From: Rhizosphaericola mali | GTDB lineage: Bacteria; Bacteroidota; Bacteroidia; Chitinophagales; Chitinophagaceae | Direction: 5' to 3' | Assembly: GCF_004337365.2 (NCBI RefSeq) | Contig: NZ_CP044016.1 | Span: 1,736,001 to 1,800,000, forward strand | Length of the DNA: 64,000 bases | Position numbers and translations under genes: made by a program | Shown here: piece after piece, positions 24,838-33,086 of the stretch | How positions within the stretch are numbered: the stretch's first letter is position 1 | Layout: each line of letters starts with the position of its first letter | Notes under the pieces: generated by a model | Database searches by the model: none | Seen by the model: the letters and a program-made list of their open reading frames with translations, nothing else | Told to the model about the DNA's origin: nothing

Positions 24838-26157
24838 TTATTGTTCAATATACTTTTGATACTGATTTATTTTTAAATCTTTAGCCCTCAGGTCATGCAT
24901 CATACTATAAAGACCGAAAAAAGTTCGGTTCATATAAATAAAATGTTTGGATCCACGATTAGCATTCATCCCTTTCATGTCACTCATTTTGACATATCGT
25001 TGTCCAAGATCTGCAATTTCCTGAAAAAAAGATTCATTTGAAAAGTCAAAAATCTCCGTATTGAACGGTCTTGTAAACAACTCTAAAAGTTCATAAAAAA
25101 GTTGTGTAAAAAATTCTATTTCTCGTGGAGAATCGTCTTTTCTAAGGATTTCTAATTCATAAAGTTTTTCAGAAAACAGAATAGGATCGTTGGTTATTTC
25201 TTTTTTGGAAAGTTCAAAATAAGGAATGTAAAACGCATCTGGAATTTCTTTGATACATCCAAAATCTATCACCATCAAATCTTTTTCAGCAGAAATAAGA
25301 AAATTTCCGGGATGCGGATCTGCATGTACTTGTCTTAAAACATGTATTTGATACATATAAAAATCCCAAAGTGTCTGACCTATTTTGTTAAGATCTTCCT
25401 GAGTGTTTACTAGCTTGGTAAATTCTGAAAAATGCTTGCCCTCCATCCAGTCCATCGTGATTATTTTTTCACAAGAGAGCTCTGGATAGTATGCTGGAAA
25501 TTTCAAATTGGGAATATGACCACACCGAACAGAGATGTCCTGGCTTCTTCTCAATTCAAGATTATAGTCTGTTTCCTCAAAAAGTTTGTTTTCGACTTCC
25601 TGAAAGTAGTCTTCTGAACCTTCTTTTTTAATGTTAAACATTTTCATCGCGATAGGTTTCACTAGCTTCAAATCACTAGAGATGCTCTCTCTCACGCCTG
25701 GATACTGAATTTTTACCGCCAATTTTTTACCATCCTTTACTGCACGATGTACCTGACCGATGCTAGCCGCATTTACAGATTCAGGAGTAAAGTAATCGAA
25801 AATATTTTCTGGATTTTTACCAAAATATTTTCTAAATGTTTTATTTACCAATGCACTGGAAAGAGGTGGTACAGAGAACTGAGAAAGAGAAAAACGATCC
25901 ACATACGCCTGAGGAAGAATGTTTTTTTCCATACTCAACATCTGGGCAACTTTAAGGGCTGAACCTTTCAATTCTTTCAAAGAATCATAGATATCTGTTG
26001 CATTGTCTTCATTGAGGATTTTTCTAGCCTGCTCCTCATCTTTGATTATTTTATTTCCATAATATTTGAGGTAATTCACCCCAACTTTTGCACCAGCTTT
26101 CAAAATGCTTCCAGTACGCTCCAATTTTCCTGTGGGTATTTTATCTAGCGTCTTCAT
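24838..26157 (-). CDS. AarF/UbiB (ABC1) family atypical kinase
   Basis: 439 residues. The ABC1 signature is complete: the KxGQ-like segment ELKGSALKVAQMLSM near residue 65, AASIGQVHRAV, the lysine in KIQYPGV, QVHADPHPGNFL and the metal-binding VIDFG. UbiB-family proteins bind or hydrolyse ATP and support isoprenoid lipid or quinone metabolism. The start codon directly abuts the stop of the upstream TetR-like gene, so the two are co-transcribed. Confidence 0.92.
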   Translation of the reverse strand: MKTLDKIPTGKLERTGSILKAGAKVGVNYLKYYGNKIIKDEEQARKILNEDNATDIYDSLKELKGSALKVAQMLSMEKNILPQAYVDRFSLSQFSVPPLSSALVNKTFRKYFGKNPENIFDYFTPESVNAASIGQVHRAVKDGKKLAVKIQYPGVRESISSDLKLVKPIAMKMFNIKKEGSEDYFQEVENKLFEETDYNLELRRSQDISVRCGHIPNLKFPAYYPELSCEKIITMDWMEGKHFSEFTKLVNTQEDLNKIGQTLWDFYMYQIHVLRQVHADPHPGNFLISAEKDLMVIDFGCIKEIPDAFYIPYFELSKKEITNDPILFSEKLYELEILRKDDSPREIEFFTQLFYELLELFTRPFNTEIFDFSNESFFQEIADLGQRYVKMSDMKGMNANRGSKHFIYMNRTFFGLYSMMHDLRAKDLKINQYQKYIEQ

Positions 26158-26817
26158 TTAATTTTTTTTAAATGTTTCCTTAAAAAGAAACTTGCCAAGA
26201 TCCATCACTTTTCTCAATGGTTCGTTATCTATAAGATCGAAGCCCGTATCGATGGTTTTTTCTAAATAGAGGTCTGTTTTTTCAAATGATGGCGAAGTGT
26301 CTTTTTTCCAAAATTCCACTGCGGACACAAGATGCGCCCATAACAACTGCTCCTTAGCTTTTTCACTGATATTTTTGATATTATCTTTCGCTTTGGATAT
26401 AATTTCCCACTCATTAAAATTGAGTGTTTTCACAAAACGCTGGTGCGCTTCTCGTAGTTCGCTGCTTACTTTAGTAAAATATATTTTATTATGCCCCAAA
26501 ACCTTCAGTACTAGTGATCTGTTCATCGTCAGGTTTTCGAAAAAGATGAAATAAGTATTCAGCATTTTTTCTTTAGAGGATGCATTTTCAAAACCATCCG
26601 CGGTTGAACTTAATTCTACCGACTGTAGAAATAAACTAGAAAGTATTTTTTTGTCTATTTGCTCAAAACTTGAAAAATGGACATAAAAATCCTTTTCCTC
26701 AAAACCATTTTCTTTTGCAAAAAGATACACATTGTCTGGCTTTTTGCCATGATGGAGTATGTAGTCTCCATATAGTTCAAGTATTTTTTCTTCGGTGATT
26801 ATTGTTTCATTTTCCAT
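26158..26817 (-). CDS. TetR/AcrR-like transcriptional regulator
   Basis: 219 residues. The N-terminal 50 residues (EKILELYGDYILHHGKKPDN, then VYLFAKENGFEEKDFYVHFSSF) form a TetR-type helix-turn-helix, divergent but recognisable by FYVHFSS; the remainder is a helical ligand-binding domain. Its stop codon abuts the UbiB-like gene, which is the likely target of its control. Confidence 0.8.
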   Translation of the reverse strand: MENETIITEEKILELYGDYILHHGKKPDNVYLFAKENGFEEKDFYVHFSSFEQIDKKILSSLFLQSVELSSTADGFENASSKEKMLNTYFIFFENLTMNRSLVLKVLGHNKIYFTKVSSELREAHQRFVKTLNFNEWEIISKAKDNIKNISEKAKEQLLWAHLVSAVEFWKKDTSPSFEKTDLYLEKTIDTGFDLIDNEPLRKVMDLGKFLFKETFKKN

Positions 26818-27213
26818 ATCTAAAATTTAATAAAAACTTATAGTTAGATGTAAAAACCAATATTAAATCGTATACCTAAAAACGCTTTAGAAGAAGCGTA
26901 ATTTATAGTGTGAAGTTACTAAAAATATACTATTAAGTTTTAAGTTCGCAAATAGTTTTAGTAAATAGAAATTTTCTATTTAATTCGATACCTAAAACAA
27001 AATTTGTGATTCTTTTTACAATAGCATTTGCTAATAAATCATTAAAATTTAAGTATTAATTGGGATAAAAATATAGCATGCGTCACCATATTTAGGATAT
27101 ATCAATTATACACAATTCACACAAAGCCACTAACAATCAGCTTGTTAGTGGCTTTGTGATTTTCATACAATATCATTTAAATGAAAAAAGAATTGTACCG
27201 AACGCGCTTTTAT
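26818..27213. other. Intergenic region with a strong terminator
   Basis: 396 bases; AT-rich and without genes apart from the terminator hairpin at 27120-27158 listed separately. The part upstream of the TetR start (26818-26900) presumably holds its promoter. Confidence 0.5.
27120..27158 (-). terminator. Terminator of the aldo/keto reductase gene
   Basis: CACAAAGCCACTAACAA (27120-27136) pairs perfectly with TTGTTAGTGGCTTTGTG (27142-27158) over 17 bp with a 5-base loop. It lies 56 bases past the stop codon of the minus-strand reductase. The minus-strand flank is short in T, so termination efficiency is uncertain. Confidence 0.7.
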
Positions 27214-28095
27214 TTATCCTAGAAACTGCAAATCCTCTTTGGAAAGTTCTAGGTCAAAAGCTTTACAATTCTCATGAAAATGTGTGAGCTTGGAGGTTCC
27301 AGGGATAGGTAAAATCAAATCGTTAAAGTGAAGCGCCCATGCTAAATTTACTTGAGCATTCGTTACACCATATTTTTGCGCAATTACAGTTATTTTATTT
27401 TCTTTATTGTGCAAAGATGTTTGTAGCGAGAAAAAAGGAATCATAACGATGTGCTCTTTTACACAAGTATCCAACACTTCATGCATCCCTCTCAGTTCCA
27501 TTCCGCCTGTAGTAAAACTGTTACGTTGTTCATAGCCAAAAACATTTTCTACGGTTGCGATATTTCCCATTTGCAAGGCAATTTCCAATTCTTCTTTACT
27601 CACATTACTCAAGCCAATATGCAAAATTTTTCCTTCTCTTTGCATCTCAAACATTGTTTGTAAAGAAGTTTCAAATGGTGTTGCACTTCCTGGCATCACA
27701 CGAAAATGAACTAATTGAATTTGTTCCGTTTTGAGTGTTTGGAGATTTTTTTCGATGCTAGCCCGCAGATTGTCCGGCTTGTCGTACACTTGCCAACTTT
27801 TGTCTGCGCCTCTGGCAACCCCCACTTTGGTACAGATTAACACATCTTTATTATAAGGATATAATGCCTCGGCAATCAAGCGATTGGTAACATCCGCTCC
27901 ATAAAAATCCGCGGTGTCGATAAATTGAATACCATTATCCGAGGTAGCTTTTAATATTGCCAAGGCCTCATCTCTGTTTTCGGGTTCGCCCCATACTTGC
28001 TCTCCAGTCAAACGCATAGTCCCATATCCAAATCTTTTTACGGTTAGTGGATATGTTGTATTGGCGCCGATTGTAATTGTTTTTTTTATGCTCAT
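27214..28095 (-). CDS. Aldo/keto reductase
   Basis: 293 residues from the ATG at 28095 (MSIKKTITIGANTTY); the frame is open 14 codons further but the added part has no family features. TIM-barrel reductase with the catalytic tetrad: Asp and Tyr in DTADFYGAD, Lys in CTKVGVAR, His in QLVHFRV. GLSNVSKEEL and IPGTSKLTHF are the NADP-binding segments. It follows the Crp-type regulator gene by 77 bases in the same direction. Confidence 0.9.
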   Translation of the reverse strand: MSIKKTITIGANTTYPLTVKRFGYGTMRLTGEQVWGEPENRDEALAILKATSDNGIQFIDTADFYGADVTNRLIAEALYPYNKDVLICTKVGVARGADKSWQVYDKPDNLRASIEKNLQTLKTEQIQLVHFRVMPGSATPFETSLQTMFEMQREGKILHIGLSNVSKEELEIALQMGNIATVENVFGYEQRNSFTTGGMELRGMHEVLDTCVKEHIVMIPFFSLQTSLHNKENKITVIAQKYGVTNAQVNLAWALHFNDLILPIPGTSKLTHFHENCKAFDLELSKEDLQFLG

Positions 28096-28172
28096 TTTTG
28101 CTTTTTTTATTAATGAGCACAAAGTTGCAACAACCATTTATAAAACAGTTTACCATTTGGTAAAAAGCAATT

Positions 28173-28733
28173 TTAATGAATGTTTTTTCTGATTCTGCTT
28201 AGCGATTGTTGCGTTATACCCAGATAAGAAGCAATATAGGAAAGCGGAATGCGATTAGTCAGTGTGGGGAATTTTTCCAAAAAAGAAAGATAACGGGTGC
28301 TGGCGTCTTCCGAAACTAATGCACTTCTTCTGTCCATTTTTTCCATTATCGCTTTTTGGAATATTTTATTGAAAATATTGTCCCAACCAATGATAGTATC
28401 CGAAAGTATTTTCCAATCTTGTGCCGAAAAAACGATGAGTTTACATGTGGTCGCCGCCTGTATATATTCTGTCATTATCTCGCCATGATATGGGTTGGCA
28501 ATAAAATGGTTTTCTTCTAAAAAATACTTGGTAATTTCTTTGCCCTTGTTGTCGTAATAGATGATACGTAGTACTCCTTCAAGAATAAATGCCACATTAT
28601 TAAAAGCTTTTCCAGCTTCTGTAAAATAAGCATCTTTAATAAGGATTGATTCATGCGCTTTTTGCTCTAATAGTGCAATTTGTTGCTGATTTAAACTTCC
28701 AAATTTCAAAATATATTGAATAAGTTCTTCCAT
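28173..28733 (-). CDS. Crp/Fnr-family transcriptional regulator
   Basis: 186 residues: a cyclic-nucleotide-binding-like beta domain (residues 20-110, NNVAFILEGVLRIIYYDNKG) and a C-terminal helix-turn-helix IPLSYIASYLGITQQSLSRI. It lacks Fnr-type cysteines. Its neighbour downstream is the aldo/keto reductase, probably its target. A second, related pair lies at 31014-32626 on the other strand. Confidence 0.85.
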   Translation of the reverse strand: MEELIQYILKFGSLNQQQIALLEQKAHESILIKDAYFTEAGKAFNNVAFILEGVLRIIYYDNKGKEITKYFLEENHFIANPYHGEIMTEYIQAATTCKLIVFSAQDWKILSDTIIGWDNIFNKIFQKAIMEKMDRRSALVSEDASTRYLSFLEKFPTLTNRIPLSYIASYLGITQQSLSRIRKNIH

Positions 28734-28846
28734 AATCTAAAGTTAAATCATACTCAATTAACTCAAGTCGCTAGTTAAAAGAGTAGCGCGAAAGTTTTAA
28801 TTTCACGAATTCAAAGATAAATGCAATAGTTAAAAAACAAAACAAA

Positions 28847-28981
28847 GGATTAGTTTGATATTTTCGAAGGGCGAAAGAATATTGGCTCAACTCTATATCA
28901 TTATTGAACTTTTGTACTAAATTTGAACTGATAATCACTATTTTCGTCACAAACCGTCAAGCCCGAATACGTTAGCACTCA
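28847..28981. repeat. Palindromic spacer repeat, copy A
   Basis: About 135 bp, roughly 85% identical by eye to copy B (30101-30239). The shared core includes GGGCGAAAGAATAT, CATTATTGAACTTTTG, TACTAAATTTGAACTGA and GTCAAGCCCGA. It ends GTTAGCACTC, 19 bases before the ORF at 29000. The outer arms pair only weakly in this copy. Confidence 0.8.
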
Positions 28982-28999
28982 TTTTAAGACTGGCATAAT

Positions 29000-29623
29000 A
29001 TGACAAACAGTTTCATTGCCATTAATGGTGACCATATTGACAGAGTTGACGAAATCTTCTCGGTATTTAAATACATTGATACCAAAAAAGACAAACATTT
29101 TGAGGACTGGCAGACTTTCAATGATTTTTTGTTTGACAACTATTTCGAGTTTACAAATAACGAAGTTGCGATAAGAGGAATTTGGGTAGACAATGGCTGG
29201 ACGATAATTCACGACCCAGAAATAGTCGACTCGTTTGAAGAAGAAGCTTTACTTGAACTGTCAAGAACTCTAAATACAGATATTGTAACTTTTATAATTC
29301 AGACAACATCAAACACGTTTGGATTTACGGTTTATAATGAAACTATAAAAAGAAAATTCTTTGTTTCGAGTGGCGAAATTTCCGACAATATATACGAGCC
29401 ATTAGAACAAGAAAATGGGTTGAATATTAATGAAAACATATTTTCTGATGACATTCTGAAATTGGCAGAGAAATTAGGGATTGATTTAGAAGCCAAACGC
29501 AAACGAACGTATACAGTTAAACAACTTGCTTACAGTGACGAAATGAAAAATGAACTTGACGATTTTAGACAACAACAAACGCAAACAATTGCCGAAAAGA
29601 AACCTTGGTGGAAATTATGGTAG
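29000..29623 (+). CDS. Unknown protein, first gene of the repeat-bounded array
   Basis: 207 residues, soluble and acidic, with a basic C-terminus ending KKPWWKLW. No domain recognised. The N-terminal half (DHIDRVDEIFSVFKYIDTKK) looks like a mixed alpha/beta fold. It starts 19 bases after repeat copy A and is followed by a short GTTATCTGCAACC site. No membrane segment or signal peptide. Immunity-protein-like size and context, but no assignment is possible. Confidence 0.6.
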   Translation: MTNSFIAINGDHIDRVDEIFSVFKYIDTKKDKHFEDWQTFNDFLFDNYFEFTNNEVAIRGIWVDNGWTIIHDPEIVDSFEEEALLELSRTLNTDIVTFIIQTTSNTFGFTVYNETIKRKFFVSSGEISDNIYEPLEQENGLNINENIFSDDILKLAEKLGIDLEAKRKRTYTVKQLAYSDEMKNELDDFRQQQTQTIAEKKPWWKLW

Positions 29624-29639
29624 AAAGAAAAACGAGGAC

Positions 29640-29652
29640 GTTATCTGCAACC
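29640..29652. repeat. Isolated repeat end between array genes
   Basis: GTTATCTGCAACC here matches the right terminus of copy B (GTTATCTGTAATG, 30229-30241) at 10 of 13 positions, but the rest of the palindromic repeat is missing. It separates the first two genes of the array. Confidence 0.55.
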
Positions 29653-29672
29653 ATATAGATACATGATGCTAA

Positions 29673-30086
29673 ATGAAAATTGAAAAAAACTTTAAAATAT
29701 TATTCCAAACTTCAGATTTTTTATTAGGCAATATTTACGAAAATGTGTTTCTAATAAAAACGCAAAGCAATGAAGAATTCTATATTGGAAATTTTTATGG
29801 AGAGCCTAGTTTTGGAATAATTGATGAAGTGTACAAAAAATGTATTGTAGGTGGAGAAAAAATAATCAATTATTATATATTTTCTACAATAAAATCAGAA
29901 TTTGAAATAGATAATTTTGCATACGACATCAAATATATTAACGAAGCTGAATACGAAATATTGACTGATCCTTGGAATGAAAAATCAGCAATATGGAGAT
30001 TTCATTTGGTATCAGAAACATTATTTAAAGTTTCAAATTTTACTAAATACCAAGATAAAGAATATGTCGAACGTATTAAATGGTAG
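29673..30086 (+). CDS. Unknown protein, second gene of the array
   Basis: 137 residues, soluble, rich in Ile, Tyr, Glu and Lys, AT-rich codons. Segments such as SNEEFYIGNFYGEPSFGIID suggest a beta-rich fold. No family recognised. It starts 20 bases after the GTTATCTGCAACC site and ends 14 bases before repeat copy B. Confidence 0.6.
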   Translation: MKIEKNFKILFQTSDFLLGNIYENVFLIKTQSNEEFYIGNFYGEPSFGIIDEVYKKCIVGGEKIINYYIFSTIKSEFEIDNFAYDIKYINEAEYEILTDPWNEKSAIWRFHLVSETLFKVSNFTKYQDKEYVERIKW

Positions 30087-30100
30087 AATTAATAATGGCA

Positions 30101-30239
30101 GCAGATTAGTTTGACGATTTGTGACGGGCGAAAGAATATCGACTCAACTCGATATCATTATTGAACTTTTGTACTAAATTTGAACTGAATAATCATTATT
30201 TCCGTCACTAGCTGTCAAGCCCGAGATTGTTATCTGTAA
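30101..30239. repeat. Palindromic spacer repeat, copy B
   Basis: Begins 14 bases after a stop codon and ends 15 bases before the next start. The ends are complementary: CAGAT (30102-30106) with ATCTG (30232-30236), TTGAC (30111-30115) with GTCAA (30214-30218), GTGACGG (30121-30127) with CCGTCAC (30202-30208), and an internal ATATCGA/TCGATAT hairpin (30136-30155). The fold is an interrupted long stem, as in attC sites, but the right end (GTTATCT) does not match the GTTRRRY consensus exactly. Confidence 0.8.
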
Positions 30240-30254
30240 TGCCTTTACGAAATT

Positions 30255-30839
30255 ATGTCTAAAAAAATAAAACGAATCAGCAGAAATATTTGCTTAATAA
30301 GATTTAGAAAACTTCCTCTAATTGAATATGAAAAAGAAACACAATCAGAAGTAATCTATTTTCCAAAATCTAAATATTTGTATTGGTTAAAACTAGAGAA
30401 AGGTTCTACTGAAATTTTAGAAGACCAAATTATCAAATTGCTAAAATTGCTAAAATTCAAAACCTTTATTTTTCTTGATGCTCGGAATAAATCTTGGATT
30501 TCGAAACAAACTGAAAAAAGAAAAGATTTTAAACCATTAATCAAAACTATTGAATACTTTAAATCTTTAAAAATTAACTCGAAATTTAATGGTGGAATTC
30601 AAGTGGAAAGTGAAAAATTAAATGAATTCTTACCTCATTTTTATACAATTACGAGATCCGATAGCGAATTCTTCGATTATCATTTTACCGATATAAACCA
30701 AAATATTATATTTTATATTCATTATTCAGGAGAAGTTCAAATTATATGTCTTAATAAAAAAAGCAACGTAATATTTAAAGAAGTCATAAAACAAACTAAA
30801 TTTTTAGACTCTTTTAGAGACAATACAAACAGAATTTAA
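30255..30839 (+). CDS. Unknown protein, third gene of the array
   Basis: 194 residues, basic N-terminus (MSKKIKRISRNICLIRFRKL), very AT-rich. Residues 60-90 (IIKLLKLLKFKTFIFLDARN) resemble a strand after a helix; no known domain. It is bounded by repeat copies B and C on both sides, so one gene plus one repeat forms a unit. Confidence 0.6.
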   Translation: MSKKIKRISRNICLIRFRKLPLIEYEKETQSEVIYFPKSKYLYWLKLEKGSTEILEDQIIKLLKLLKFKTFIFLDARNKSWISKQTEKRKDFKPLIKTIEYFKSLKINSKFNGGIQVESEKLNEFLPHFYTITRSDSEFFDYHFTDINQNIIFYIHYSGEVQIICLNKKSNVIFKEVIKQTKFLDSFRDNTNRI

Positions 30840-30841
30840 TA

Positions 30842-30970
30842 GCGCTCATGTGTTTGACGACTTGTGAAGGGTGAAAGTATGTTGGATTAGCGTATTATTG
30901 GTTTTATATTTTCGTCCTTGATTTAAACTAAAGGAGTATGATTTCATCACAATAACTTCTAACTAAGTGG
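30842..30970. repeat. Palindromic spacer repeat, diverged copy C
   Basis: Starts 3 bases after a stop codon. The left arm GTTTGACGACTTGTGAAGGG then TGAAAGTATGTTGG is clearly related to copy B (GTTTGACGATTTGTGACGGG). The right half keeps TTTAAACTAAAGGAGTATGA and TTTCATCAC but has lost the terminal GTTATCTG. Confidence 0.6.
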
Positions 30971-31013
30971 ATTAATTAGGATATCAAAGATTAAGTTTTT
31001 CAAATACAAATTA

Positions 31014-31592
31014 ATGTTCGAACTATTTAGCAAAAGTTTACATACCGATGGTTATCAATGGAAAGATTACAAAGACTATTTCCATCAAATGGAAGCACCC
31101 GCTAAAACAATATTACTTCATGAGGGTAAGATTTCAAAAAAGATGTTCTTTATAGAAAAAGGGAGTCTTCGGGTGTGGTTTAATAATGATGGCAAAGAAC
31201 TTACCTGCCAATTCTTTTTTGAAAATGAAATGGTGGGATCTATCGAAAGTTTTAGAAAGAATATTCCTAGCCCAGTAACTATTGAAACAATCGAACCAAG
31301 TGTTTTATGGTGGATCTATAAAAGAGATTTTGATAAAATGATGGAAGCAATTAAGGTCGTTCCTCAATTAAGGGATAAGTTTATAGACAGCATTTTTGAA
31401 AGAACCTTTGTCTATATGAAATATTTCTTTTCCACTATTAAAGACTCTCCCCAAGAACGTTATATGAATCTAATGACAGAGCGACCAGAAATAGTAAAGC
31501 GTGTACCACAACATTATATCGCTTCTTATTTGGGAATTTCAAGTGTACATCTAAGTAGAATAAAAAGTAAAATAGCAAAAGAAAACAAATAG
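31014..31592 (+). CDS. Crp/Fnr-family transcriptional regulator
   Basis: 192 residues: effector-binding beta domain (PAKTILLHEGKISKKMFFIE, then KGSLRVWFNNDGKELTCQFF) and C-terminal helix-turn-helix VPQHYIASYLGISSVHLSRI. It precedes an oxidoreductase gene by 71 bases, the same arrangement as the 28173/27214 pair on the other side of the array. Confidence 0.85.
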   Translation: MFELFSKSLHTDGYQWKDYKDYFHQMEAPAKTILLHEGKISKKMFFIEKGSLRVWFNNDGKELTCQFFFENEMVGSIESFRKNIPSPVTIETIEPSVLWWIYKRDFDKMMEAIKVVPQLRDKFIDSIFERTFVYMKYFFSTIKDSPQERYMNLMTERPEIVKRVPQHYIASYLGISSVHLSRIKSKIAKENK

Positions 31593-31663
31593 TCTAATTT
31601 GATAACAAATGTTATCGCAGTAAAAAAATACCGAGCGTAGTTTTGTTTGAAAATATAAATAAA

Positions 31664-32626
31664 ATGAAAGCAGCAGTAGTGTTTAAAAAAGGCGATATTC
31701 CAAAATATGTTACAGATTTCGATGAGCCTATCCTTCAAAATGAAAATGAATTACTGATTTCAGTGAAAGCAGCAGCCATTAAGAACATTGATAAAGGACA
31801 GGCAAGTGGCAAACATTATTCTGTAAAAGATAAAGAATGGAATCCCAAAATAATAGGCGGTGACGGCGTTGGGCTACTTGATGATGGGACAAAAGTTTAT
31901 GGATTGGCAACGCGCGGAATGATTGCAGAAAAAGCTATTATCGAAAAAGATCATATGGTTAAAATACCAGAAGGATTGGATTGGGCAACAGCTGCCGCAC
32001 TACCAAATGCGGTGATGGGTTCTGCATTGGCCTTACTTTTTAGAGCTAAATTACAAAGAGGGGAAACCGTTTTAATAAATGGAGCAACTGGGGTTACGGG
32101 AAAAATAGCAGTACAAATAGCTAAACATTATGGAGCTAAAAAAGTAATAGTAACAGGAAGAAATGAACAGTCCTTGAATGAATTACTACAACTCGGAGCA
32201 GATGAAATAATTTCACTTAAGCAAGATGATGAAAAATTCATTTCACAGATAAAAGAAACCCCCATTGATGTAGTAATTGATTATCTATGGGGATTAAGTG
32301 CCGAATTAATTTTATCATCATTAAAAGGAAACAGTCAATTTTCACATCGTACACGATACGTTACTGTTGGGGCTATGACTGGCGACACTATAACCTTGTC
32401 TTCCTCCATTTTACGTGGTACAGACATCCAAATTTCAGGTTCAGGATTAGGTAGCTGGACACGAGAAGAAGTAAGTTTTTTGTTTGCAGAAATTCTTCCC
32501 GAAGCATTTCAACTCGCAGCTGACGGCAATTTGAAAATTGAAACGATAGATGTTAATTTGAATGAAATAGAAGAAGTTTGGAAAATGGATATTGAAAGAG
32601 GCAAACGACTGGTTGTGAATATATAA
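31664..32626 (+). CDS. Quinone oxidoreductase-like medium-chain dehydrogenase
   Basis: 320 residues from MKAAVVFKKGDIP (31664); a 7-codon upstream extension is unlikely. N-terminal GroES-like domain, then a Rossmann fold with NGATGVTGKIAVQIAKHYGA and VTGRNEQS for NADP binding. Zinc ligands are missing, so it belongs to the quinone oxidoreductase side of the superfamily. Probably controlled by the upstream Crp-type regulator. Confidence 0.88.
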   Translation: MKAAVVFKKGDIPKYVTDFDEPILQNENELLISVKAAAIKNIDKGQASGKHYSVKDKEWNPKIIGGDGVGLLDDGTKVYGLATRGMIAEKAIIEKDHMVKIPEGLDWATAAALPNAVMGSALALLFRAKLQRGETVLINGATGVTGKIAVQIAKHYGAKKVIVTGRNEQSLNELLQLGADEIISLKQDDEKFISQIKETPIDVVIDYLWGLSAELILSSLKGNSQFSHRTRYVTVGAMTGDTITLSSSILRGTDIQISGSGLGSWTREEVSFLFAEILPEAFQLAADGNLKIETIDVNLNEIEEVWKMDIERGKRLVVNI

Positions 32627-33086
32627 AAACAGATGCTAACATTGTGAGGGCAAAATATTTAGTTAAGATTAAAGTTTAATCTTCATATTTTTAGCCTTTA
32701 CAATTATTTCCATCAGTATTTATCTAGCACTTTTTAAATTTGTTTTGATTCTATATAGAAAATTGTTAAACATAAATGATATCTACTAATTGGAATATAG
32801 AATTTTAGAGTCTGGATAGTTTACGAATTTCAATAAGATCGATAATGTCTTTGGAAAAAGAACTAGAAACAGGAAAACCCATCTCTAGAAAATGTATTAT
32901 CGATTTTGAGACAACTAACATTTTACTTGCCAAATTGAAAAAATGAATACCAAGGAATTAGTAAACCATAATCGAAAGATGGAAAATCTAGGAATAGCCA
33001 GACTATTTTCTAGCCCTACTATTTCTAAATTTTTTTTATCCGACTCGCATAGTATATTATTCAACTAAAATTAAAGCAAATTAGAC
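32627..33086. other. AT-rich region with possible gene remnants
   Basis: 460 bases between the oxidoreductase and the IS4 element. Two short frames (about 33 codons from 32847 and 41 codons from 32943, overlapping) have no recognised features and are probably remnants or chance. Confidence 0.4.

Noticed and set aside
28847-30239. Classical integron with standard attC sites
   Set aside because: The terminal boxes (GTTATCT, GTTAGCA) deviate from GTTRRRY, and no IntI-type integrase lies in the window; only an attC-like architecture is claimed.
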